DNA of 5,639 nt from contig DASTCC010000554.1 of NCBI GenBank assembly GCA_035711465.1, forward strand, positions 1 to 5,639, given 5' to 3'. The DNA is from DASTCC01 sp035711465 (lineage in GTDB: Bacteria > Acidobacteriota > Vicinamibacteria > Vicinamibacterales > SCN-69-37). Position numbers and translations under genes: made by a program. The notes under the pieces were generated by a model. The model was not told the origin of the DNA. It saw only the letters and a program-made list of their open reading frames with translations, and did not search any database. Below, one piece after another: positions 1 through 5,600 of the stretch; positions within the stretch are counted from its first letter, which is position 1; each line of letters opens with the position of its first letter.

Positions 1-1422
1 GGCGGCGCGCTGGGACTGATGCTCGCGAGCTGGCTCGTGCGCCTGCTCGCGGCCACGCCGGATCTGCTGCCGCTGCCGATCGGTGATACGGGTCCGGCGC
101 TGGATCCGGCGGTGCTCGGCTTCACGATGCTGCTGTCGCTCATCACCGGCGTCGTCTTCGGGCTGGCGCCGGCGCTGCAGGCGTCGCGCACCGACGTGAT
201 CGGCGCCATCAAGCAGGAAGCGATGCCGGCGGGCGAAGGCCGGGGCTGGCTGCGCAAGTCGCTCGTCGCCGCGCAGGTCGCGCTCTCGATCGTGAGCCTG
301 GTCGGCGCCGGGTGGTTCCTGCGCAGCCTCGGCGCGACCGTCGAGATCGCGCCCGGTTTCGCGACCGACACCGTCGCCATCGCCACCGTCAACATCGGCC
401 GCGAAGGCTACGACCGCGATCGCGGCCTGACCTTCTATGACCAGGTGATCGAGCGCGCCCGCGCCATTCCCGGGGCCGTCTCGGCGGCGTTCGCCGAGAA
501 CGTGCCGCTCGCGGGCGTGCAGATCAACCGCAGCATGTTCCTCGAGACCGAAGACACGACCTCGCGCGATCTGCGCCTGGTGCCGGTCAACTACGTCTCG
601 CCTGGCTACTTCGAGACCACCGCGATTCCGCTCGTCGCCGGACGCGACTTCGATCGCCGGGACTCGGTGAACGCGCCGCCCGTCGCGATCATCAACGAGA
701 CGATGGCGAAGCAGTTCTGGCCCGATCGCAGCCCGATCGGCCAGCGCTTCCGCTTCTTCGGCGAGGATACCGGCACCGAAGTGATCGGCGTCGCGCGGGA
801 CAGCAAGGTCACCGGCCTCGCCGAGGAGCCGGCACCGCTCATCTACGAGCCGCTCTATCAGGACTACCGATCGTTCGGATCCCTGATCGTCCGCTTCACG
901 CAGCCGCCGACGTCGGCGAGCGCATCGCTGCGCAAGGTCATCGCCGATCTCGACTCCGGTCTCTCGGTGCTCGACGTGCGTACGCTCGATCAGCAGGTCG
1001 AGGCGTCGCTCACCGGGCAGCGGTCGCTGACCGGCCTGATTGGGATCTTCGGCACGATCGCCCTGCTGCTCGCCGCGTCCGGCATCTACGGCGTCGCCAG
1101 CTTCTGGGTCGGCCTGCGGACGCGCGAGATCGGCGTCCGTATGGCCCTCGGCGCGCGGCCGGCCGGCATGCTCGCGCTGGTGCTGCGGCAGTCGATGACG
1201 GTCGTGCTCGCCGGACTGCTGATCGGCCTGGCGCTCACCGGGTTCATCGCGATCTTCCTCGGCTCGCAAGTCTCGACCCTGCTCGTCGGCGTCAGACCGA
1301 CGGATCCCGGCACGTTCGTCGCCACCGTGCTGGTGCTCTTCCTCGTGGCGCTACTGGCGTGCGCCTGGCCCGCCCGTCGCGCGTCCCGCATTGATCCGCT
1401 GATAGCTCTAAGACAGGACTAG
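1..1422 (+). CDS. MacB/FtsX-family ABC transporter permease, ADOP type (5'-truncated by window edge)
   Basis: The frame is open from base 1 to the TAG at 1420-1422, giving 473 residues with no start in view. The Met codon at base 19 lies inside a transmembrane/FtsX segment and is unlikely to be the real start. In order: the end of a first FtsX domain (about residues 1-62, hydrophobic, ending in GLAPALQASR); a transmembrane helix near 85-105; a periplasmic MacB-type core region (about 106-335, with the family-like stretches NETMAKQFWPDRSPIGQRF and VIGVARDSKV); and a second FtsX domain (about 340-473) with three hydrophobic helices, the conserved loop RTREIGVRMALGARP and the terminal PARRASRIDPLIALR motif. 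Two FtsX units around one periplasmic core, in a protein probably near 800 residues, is the ADOP arrangement of Acidobacteriota. By family knowledge it is an inner-membrane export or mechanotransmission permease working with a separate ATPase. The substrate cannot be told. It is followed 3 bp later by a response regulator. Confidence 0.9.
   Translation, partial: GGALGLMLASWLVRLLAATPDLLPLPIGDTGPALDPAVLGFTMLLSLITGVVFGLAPALQASRTDVIGAIKQEAMPAGEGRGWLRKSLVAAQVALSIVSLVGAGWFLRSLGATVEIAPGFATDTVAIATVNIGREGYDRDRGLTFYDQVIERARAIPGAVSAAFAENVPLAGVQINRSMFLETEDTTSRDLRLVPVNYVSPGYFETTAIPLVAGRDFDRRDSVNAPPVAIINETMAKQFWPDRSPIGQRFRFFGEDTGTEVIGVARDSKVTGLAEEPAPLIYEPLYQDYRSFGSLIVRFTQPPTSASASLRKVIADLDSGLSVLDVRTLDQQVEASLTGQRSLTGLIGIFGTIALLLAASGIYGVASFWVGLRTREIGVRMALGARPAGMLALVLRQSMTVVLAGLLIGLALTGFIAIFLGSQVSTLLVGVRPTDPGTFVATVLVLFLVALLACAWPARRASRIDPLIALRQD
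1415..1418 (+). promoter_or_regulatory. Weak ribosome binding site of the response regulator
   Basis: AGGA lies inside the last permease codons, 7 nt before ATG 1426. This favours 1426 over the in-frame ATG at 1447, which has no comparable purine tract. The site implies translation of the regulator right after the permease terminates. Confidence 0.45.
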
Positions 1423-1425
1423 ATC

Positions 1426-2088
1426 ATGCCCACTCTGGATGCCGTAATGCCCGAACACACGACGCAGTCCCGCACTCAGGATGCGCCGTTCCGCGTGCTG
1501 GTCGCCGACGACCAGCGCGACGTCGTCGATGCCATCCGTCTGCTCCTGACGGCCAACGACTTTCAAGTCACCGGTGCGGCCACACCGGCAGAGGCGCTGT
1601 CGCTCGCCCGCGACACCGCGTTCGACCTCGCGCTGATCGATCTGAACTACGAGAAAGGCCGCACCAGCGGCGAACAGGGTCTCGAGCTGATCGCCTCGCT
1701 GCTCAAGCACACGCCGTCGATGTCGGTGGTGGTGATGACGGCGTGGGGATCGATCGAGGTCGCCCTCGAAGCGATGCGCCGCGGCGCCCGCGACTTCGTC
1801 GAGAAGCCGTGGGACGACACGCGGATGATCGCCCTGATGCGCGTGCAGGCCGAGCTCGGCCGTTCGCTCCGCCGCATCGCCGAGCTCGAAGCCGAGAATC
1901 GCCGCCTCAAGGCTCGTGAAACCGGCGGCGTCGGCGGCGCGCTCGGCACGATGAAAGTGCTCGAAGCGGAAGGCCTGCTGGTCCGTCAGGCGATGGAACA
2001 GCACGGCGGCAACGTCAGCCGCGCGGCGCGCACGCTCGGCCTCAGCCGGTCGGCGCTCTACCGTCGTCTCGAACGCCACAAGATCTGA
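1426..2088 (+). CDS. Two-component response regulator, REC domain plus Fis-type HTH
   Basis: 220 residues. The receiver domain spans about 23-140: acidic pair D28/D29, probable phospho-acceptor D72 (in ALIDLNYEKG), switch Thr T105 (VVMTAWGS) and conserved Lys K127 (FVEKPWD). A short probable coiled coil follows (about 147-165, RIAELEAENRRLKARE). A Fis/NtrC-type helix-turn-helix closes the protein (about 185-220, GGNVSRAARTLGLSRSALYR). There is no sigma-54 AAA+ domain between them, so it resembles the short PrrA/ActR/RegA architecture rather than full NtrC. The loop after D72 is long and lacks the usual M-P pair. I chose ATG 1426 because it sits 3 bp after the permease stop and has AGGA at 1415-1418, 7 nt upstream; ATG 1447 is an alternative with a weaker site. 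It is probably co-transcribed with the permease and may regulate it. No sensor kinase is visible, so the signal is unknown. Confidence 0.9.
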   Translation: MPTLDAVMPEHTTQSRTQDAPFRVLVADDQRDVVDAIRLLLTANDFQVTGAATPAEALSLARDTAFDLALIDLNYEKGRTSGEQGLELIASLLKHTPSMSVVVMTAWGSIEVALEAMRRGARDFVEKPWDDTRMIALMRVQAELGRSLRRIAELEAENRRLKARETGGVGGALGTMKVLEAEGLLVRQAMEQHGGNVSRAARTLGLSRSALYRRLERHKI

Positions 2089-2109
2089 CGCACGACGCGG
2101 CCGCCGGGC

Positions 2110-2148
2110 GATGGCGGCCTGACAGCTGAGAGGGCGAAGGCCGCCATC
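2110..2148. repeat. Perfect 11-bp inverted repeat between the convergent genes
   Basis: GATGGCGGCCT at 2110-2120 is the exact reverse complement of AGGCCGCCATC at 2138-2148, separated by a 17-nt loop. It would form an equally good hairpin in transcripts of either strand. Its right arm overlaps the left arm of the longer hairpin at 2127-2171, so the two structures are mutually exclusive in one RNA. No T-tract follows on either strand. It may serve as a terminator for the minus-strand operon, whose stop codon is at 2169-2171. Confidence 0.5.
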
Positions 2149-2171
2149 CCCAGGCGGTCTTCGTCCTCTCA
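2127..2171 (+). terminator. Strong 19-bp hairpin, probable transcription terminator of the permease/regulator unit
   Basis: Bases 2127-2145 pair with 2153-2171 around a 7-nt loop (ATCCCCA). All 19 positions pair in a plus-strand RNA, two of them as G-U (2134 with 2164, 2140 with 2158). In the minus-strand RNA those two positions become A-C mismatches, so the structure is better suited to ending the plus-strand transcript that leaves the response regulator at 2088. There is no T-run after 2171, so it is not a textbook intrinsic terminator. It could instead protect a 3' end or act with Rho. The right arm includes the stop codon of the convergent DUF3179 gene. Confidence 0.55.
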
Positions 2172-3548
2172 CTTGACGAGCGCGGTCTCCGGGAACTGCG
2201 CGTACCAGCCGAACCAGAACGCCCGCACCGCCGGCACGCGCGGAAGCTTGTCCACGCCTCCCGCTTTCACCAGCGCCGCTTCGGTCACGAGCCAGGTCTG
2301 CCCTGTTGCATCGACGACCGCGTCCGCACCCTGCCAACGAGCGATCCGGATCGCGCCGCTCTCGTACACGCGGTTCGCGCCTCCCGTCGTCGTCAGCACG
2401 ACCAGCGCTCGCCCTTCGTAGGTCCCGTGGTGGATCCGATGGGACTGCAGATAGGCGGCCGCGAACGCGATCGCCTGGCGCCCGCCCCCGATCGCCGGCA
2501 GCAGGACGCCGAGGATCTCGTCCTTGTTCTTCAGCCGCGTATCGACGCGCGGCACGCGGAACATGAGCCGATCGGTGGCGAAGTACTCGCGATACGCGAC
2601 CCCGTCACCGTAGTCGCGGTCGAAGCCGGTTGCGAGCGACAGCACGGTCGTCGACGGATGGCGCCGGCGCCACTCGCCCCAGGTGGTCGTCACCACCGGC
2701 TCCATCTCCAGTGTGAGGCCCGAGCCGACCAGCGGTCCGACCACGGGCTTGCCCTCGAGCGTGGACCAGAGACTTCCGGACTCCTCATCGAACATCAGCT
2801 TGTTCGATCGATACAGCAGCCCGCTGGTGCCGAACGTGCGCGCGACTCCGCCGACGTCGCTGCGGTACGGAATCACCGTGCCGCAGAGGGTGCAGTAGAC
2901 GACGGCGAGCTTGACGCCGCCGAGGGTGTCGAGGGCCATCTCATGCCAGGCCAGGATGCGGCGCGGGTAGGCGCGCGCCTCGCCCCCGGCCACCACCCCG
3001 TAGACCAGGTGCCCGTCGTCGAGATAGCCGGCCTCGCTCGCCGACACGACGCGCGGCGACACCAGCGGCGGGATGCCGTTGACCTTGACGCCGCCCCAGT
3101 CGATCTCGTCGAGCCGAATCGCTGCCTGGCCGCGAAGGAAATCGCCGGTGCGAGGCTCGACGGCACCGCGGTAGACCGCGGCCTTGAACTCCATGTAGCG
3201 GGGATGCGGGTCGTACGGCAGCTTCCACATCCATTCGCGCCAGGCACCGAGATCGTCGCCGAAGCGCTGCCCGGTGCGCGCCTCGAGAAACGCGATCAGG
3301 CGGGCGCGCGGCGTGCCCGGACCGCTCTTGAGGAAGCGGGCCATGTCGACGATCATCGCCGTGTAGCCGTTTCGCCAGACTGGCGCGAGGGCCGCCAGCG
3401 CTCGATCGGCGGCGGCGGAATCCGACGCGCTGGCCTGAAAGAACAGATCGAGGCTCGGGGACTCGGAGCCGCGCTGTGTCCTCGCCGCGGCGCTCGCGGC
3501 GGCCGCAGCGATCGCGAGGGCAATCCCCAGCAGCAGCACGCGTCGCAT
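2169..3548 (-). CDS. Secreted or membrane-anchored DUF3179-domain protein
   Basis: 459 residues. A Sec-type signal or anchor covers about residues 1-22: MRR, a hydrophobic Leu/Ala stretch, then an Ala-rich possible cleavage region. A poorly recognised segment (about 30-135) precedes the DUF3179 region (about 140-455). I recognise this domain by RRILAWHEMALDTLGG, the C-x-x-C motif at C219/C222 (VVYCTLCGTVIPY), TFGTSGLLYRSN, SLWSTLEGKPVVGPL, TTTWGEWRRRHP and the terminal AFWFGWYAQFPET. No biochemical role is established for the family, to my knowledge. The Cys pair could bind metal or be redox-active, which is inference. The ATG at 3546-3548 is 4 bp after the deoC stop. A GAGG at 3551-3554 overlaps that stop but is only 2 nt from the ATG, so initiation probably depends on coupling. 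The next Met (65) would lose the signal peptide. Confidence 0.88.
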   Translation of the reverse strand: MRRVLLLGIALAIAAAAASAAARTQRGSESPSLDLFFQASASDSAAADRALAALAPVWRNGYTAMIVDMARFLKSGPGTPRARLIAFLEARTGQRFGDDLGAWREWMWKLPYDPHPRYMEFKAAVYRGAVEPRTGDFLRGQAAIRLDEIDWGGVKVNGIPPLVSPRVVSASEAGYLDDGHLVYGVVAGGEARAYPRRILAWHEMALDTLGGVKLAVVYCTLCGTVIPYRSDVGGVARTFGTSGLLYRSNKLMFDEESGSLWSTLEGKPVVGPLVGSGLTLEMEPVVTTTWGEWRRRHPSTTVLSLATGFDRDYGDGVAYREYFATDRLMFRVPRVDTRLKNKDEILGVLLPAIGGGRQAIAFAAAYLQSHRIHHGTYEGRALVVLTTTGGANRVYESGAIRIARWQGADAVVDATGQTWLVTEAALVKAGGVDKLPRVPAVRAFWFGWYAQFPETALVK

Positions 3549-3552
3549 CGCC

Positions 3553-4434
3553 TCAATACGTCGGGGCGGCCCCGGCGGTTACCGTGCCGCCCCTCGACTG
3601 CTGAAGGATCTTGACTCCGGCGCTGGCGCCGACGCGCGAGGCGCCGGCCGCGACCATGGCCTTGAGCCCCTCGAGATCGCGGACGCCGCCGGCGGCCTTC
3701 ACGCCCATGTCTTCGCCGACGACGCGGCGCATCAGCGCGACGTCGGCGACCGTCGCGCCCCCGGGCCCGAATCCCGTGGATGTCTTCACGAAATCGGCGC
3801 CGGCGGCCTTGGCGAGCGTGCACGCGGTGACCTTCTCTTCGTCGCTGAGCAACGCCGCTTCGATGATGACCTTGCTGATCGCGCCGGCTTCCCGGCACGG
3901 ACCCGTCACCGCTTCGATGTCGCGCTCGACGACGCGCAGGTCGCCGGACTTGAGCGCGCCGACGTTGATCACCATGTCGACCTCGCGGGCGCCGTCGAAG
4001 AGCACGCGGCGGGTCTCGAAGTGCTTGACGTCTGCCGGCGTCGCGCCGAGCGGAAACCCGACGACCGAGCACACCCCGATCCGGGTGGATCGCAGCCGTG
4101 ACGCGCAGATCGCCACCCAGGTCGGATTCACGCAGACGGTCGCAAACCCGGCCGCCGCGGCCTCGTCGCACAGCTGCTCGATGTCCTTGCGCGTGGCGTC
4201 CGGCTTCAGCAGCGTGTGGTCGATGAGCGAGGCGACGTCGCCGGAGACGCTCTTCGCGCCGTGCATGCCGAGCCGCGCGGCGCCGGCGTCGATGACCGCG
4301 CGCAGGCGGTCCGGGCAGCAATCGGCGGCGACGCTGTGACAGGCGCATCGCGACGTCGCCCGCCGGTCGAGCGCGATGACCTCCTCGGCGATGATTGCCA
4401 CCAGCCGCGCGAGATCGATCGACGTCGTCTCCAT
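3553..4434 (-). CDS. deoC: Deoxyribose-phosphate aldolase (DERA) with N-terminal extension
   Basis: 293 residues, against about 220-260 for ordinary DERA. Catalyses reversible cleavage of 2-deoxy-D-ribose-5-phosphate to D-glyceraldehyde-3-phosphate and acetaldehyde. The class I aldolase barrel starts near residue 70 (LIDHTLLKPDAT) and carries the expected active-site residues: D153 in EVDMVINVGALKSG, Schiff-base Lys K217 in FVKTSTGFGPGGAT, and second Lys K246 in GVKAAGGVRDL. The first 65 or so residues are extra: a predicted amphipathic helix (about 5-22, SIDLARLVAIIAEEVIAL), then a Cys/His cluster (C30, C32, H33, C39, C40) and a GAARLGMHG segment. Such a terminal helix resembles BMC encapsulation peptides. 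The ATG at 4432-4434 shares one base with the rpiB stop (TGATG) and has a GAGGA site 9 nt upstream. The reading frame stays open far upstream through rpiB into hpt, but that part overlaps clear genes and is not used. Confidence 0.93.
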   Translation of the reverse strand: METTSIDLARLVAIIAEEVIALDRRATSRCACHSVAADCCPDRLRAVIDAGAARLGMHGAKSVSGDVASLIDHTLLKPDATRKDIEQLCDEAAAAGFATVCVNPTWVAICASRLRSTRIGVCSVVGFPLGATPADVKHFETRRVLFDGAREVDMVINVGALKSGDLRVVERDIEAVTGPCREAGAISKVIIEAALLSDEEKVTACTLAKAAGADFVKTSTGFGPGGATVADVALMRRVVGEDMGVKAAGGVRDLEGLKAMVAAGASRVGASAGVKILQQSRGGTVTAGAAPTY

Positions 4435-5075
4435 CAGAAGCGATCCTCGAGCCGGCGCACTTTCAACAGGCGGCGCAGGTATCTGGGCTCGGTCGTCGGG
4501 GTGGTGAGAAAGGTGTCGGCGATCTCGACGGCGTCGCGCTCGGAGAGGAGCGTCGCGCCGAGCGCCAGGACGTTGGCGCCGTTGTGCTCGCGCGCGTAGC
4601 GCGCCAGCGTCACCGACGTGCACATCGCGGCGCGCGCGCCGCGGACCTTGTTCGCGGCCATCGCCGAGCCGAGACCGGCGCCGTCGATCGCAATCCCGGC
4701 GTCGCACTCGCGCCGCACGACCGCGAGGGCCACCGCCGCGGCGACGTCCGGGTAGTCGGCCGGCCGATCGTCGGTCGGGCCGTGCTCGACGACGGCGAGT
4801 CCGCGCTGACGCAAGTGTCCGACCAGCACTTTCCGCAGGCTGAGCCCGGTGTGATCGGCGCCGACCGCGACGCGTGCAGCGGGACTCACCGGCGCCAGGT
4901 CGGCCGGAATCGACGCATCGACCCCGCCTGCCGGCACCACGGTGATCCGGCGCGACCGCAGCGTGTCCCAGGCGAGCGGCGTCACGTGGCCTCCGGCCTC
5001 GAGCTCGACGACCGAGCCCGGTTCGATCTGCCGGGCTTCGGCTTCGGCGATCAGACGGAACCGCAGCGTCGCCAC
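4434..5075 (-). CDS. RpiB/LacAB-family sugar-phosphate isomerase-like protein, altered active site and N-terminal extension
   Basis: 213 residues, against about 150 for RpiB. The RpiB-type domain covers about 67-213: VAVGADHTGLSLRK (H75, matching His10 of E. coli RpiB), the DYPD motif (107-110), a phosphate-binding-like loop DGAGLGSAMAANKVRG (131-146) and the AREHNGANVLALGA motif (H164, matching His99). Ordinary members interconvert ribose-5-phosphate and ribulose-5-phosphate. Here the usual C-G-T-G loop reads D-G-A-G: the catalytic Cys66 is replaced by D131 and Thr68 by A133, so substrate or reaction may differ. Residues 1-66 are not part of RpiB; about 6-48 (RLIAEAEAR, then HVTPLAWDTLRSRRITVVP) look like the start of BMC-associated EutQ-type proteins. 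The start is GTG at 5073-5075, directly after the hpt stop, with GGGGAGG 5 nt upstream. I withhold the rpiB symbol because the catalytic residues differ. Confidence 0.85.
   Translation of the reverse strand: MATLRFRLIAEAEARQIEPGSVVELEAGGHVTPLAWDTLRSRRITVVPAGGVDASIPADLAPVSPAARVAVGADHTGLSLRKVLVGHLRQRGLAVVEHGPTDDRPADYPDVAAAVALAVVRRECDAGIAIDGAGLGSAMAANKVRGARAAMCTSVTLARYAREHNGANVLALGATLLSERDAVEIADTFLTTPTTEPRYLRRLLKVRRLEDRF
4444..4448 (-). promoter_or_regulatory. Ribosome binding site of deoC
   Basis: GAGGA on the minus strand, inside the end of the rpiB-like gene, with a 9-nt spacer to ATG 4434. It fixes the start at METTSID and so makes the N-terminal extension part of the protein. Confidence 0.7.
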
Positions 5076-5600
5076 TCAGACCTCCCCGACCACGCCGATG
5101 AACGGCAGGTTTCGATACTTCTCGTCGACGTCGAGGCCGTAGCCGACCACGAACTTGTCCTCGATGGTGAAGCCGACGTAGTCGACCTTCACGTTGATCT
5201 TGCGCCGCGAGGGCTTGCTCAGGAGACACGCCGTGCGAATCGATCGTGGTCCGCGGGCACGCAGGATCTCCTGCAGGTACGACAGCGTCAGGCCGGTGTC
5301 GACGATGTCTTCGACGACGACGACGTGGCGGCCCTCGAGGCTGCGATCGACGTCTTTGGTCAGCCGCACCTCGCCCGACGAGCTCGTCCCGGATCCGTAG
5401 CTCGAGACGGCGATGAAGTCGCAGGTCACGCCGCCGTCGAACGCGCGCACCAGATCGGCGAGAAACACGAAGGCCCCTGTGAGAACGCCGACGAGGTGCA
5501 CGTCGTCGGCGCCGTAGTCGGATCGCATTTCGGCGGCGAGGCTGCGCACGCGATCGCGAATCGTCTGCTCGTCGAGCAGCACCTGAAGGCCCACGCTCAC
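5076..5600 (-). CDS. hpt: Hypoxanthine (-guanine) phosphoribosyltransferase
   Basis: 174 residues, the usual length for bacterial HPRT. Transfers phosphoribosyl from PRPP to hypoxanthine or guanine, giving IMP or GMP; cytoplasmic purine salvage. Motifs: VGVLTGAFVFLADLVRAF (about 37-54); the flexible loop FIAVSSYGSGTSSSGEVRL (about 62-80); the PRPP-binding motif VVVVEDIVDTGLTL (93-106, acidic pair E97/D98, D101); SKP with K129; and the C-terminal signature GFTIEDKFVVGYGLD then DEKYRNLPFIGV (about 143-170). No catalytic residue seems missing. The start is GTG 5600, overlapping the preceding gene's stop as GTGA; a second in-frame GTG at 5594 is possible. hpt is often next to tilS/ftsH in bacteria, but here it is followed by an isomerase-like gene and deoC, which fits nucleoside salvage. 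Base preference between hypoxanthine, guanine and xanthine cannot be read from the sequence. Confidence 0.94.
   Translation of the reverse strand: MSVGLQVLLDEQTIRDRVRSLAAEMRSDYGADDVHLVGVLTGAFVFLADLVRAFDGGVTCDFIAVSSYGSGTSSSGEVRLTKDVDRSLEGRHVVVVEDIVDTGLTLSYLQEILRARGPRSIRTACLLSKPSRRKINVKVDYVGFTIEDKFVVGYGLDVDEKYRNLPFIGVVGEV
5081..5087 (-). promoter_or_regulatory. Strong ribosome binding site deciding the GTG start of the RpiB-like gene
   Basis: GGGGAGG on the minus strand, inside the last hpt codons, 5 nt before GTG 5075. There is no ATG near this position. The match to a Shine-Dalgarno consensus supports the GTG start and therefore the existence of the extra N-terminal segment. Confidence 0.75.

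Noticed and set aside
19..21. ATG at 19 as start of the permease
   Set aside because: The frame is open to base 1 and the protein would begin inside the first FtsX domain; the family is much longer, so the gene is cut by the window edge.
1408..2337. Long minus-strand open frame (309 codons) opposite the response regulator
   Set aside because: It is the antisense shadow of a clear REC-HTH gene in GC-rich DNA. Its product is Arg/Ala/His-rich with no recognisable motif, and it runs across the terminator region into the convergent gene.
2427..3614. Long plus-strand open frame (395 codons) opposite DUF3179
   Set aside because: The opposite strand encodes a protein with many DUF3179 family motifs. 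This frame gives a low-complexity Arg/Ala/Asp/His-rich product and has no good start.
3353..4348. Minus-strand open frame overlapping deoC and the start of DUF3179 in another frame
   Set aside because: The product is almost entirely Arg/Gly/Ala repeats, typical of a shifted frame in GC-rich coding DNA, and two well-supported genes use the same bases.
4435..5229. Possible N-terminal extension or fusion of DeoC into the upstream open frame
   Set aside because: The frame is open up to 5229 but overlaps the RpiB-like and hpt genes. The extra product is Arg-rich noise, while ATG 4434 has a good Shine-Dalgarno and a TGATG junction.
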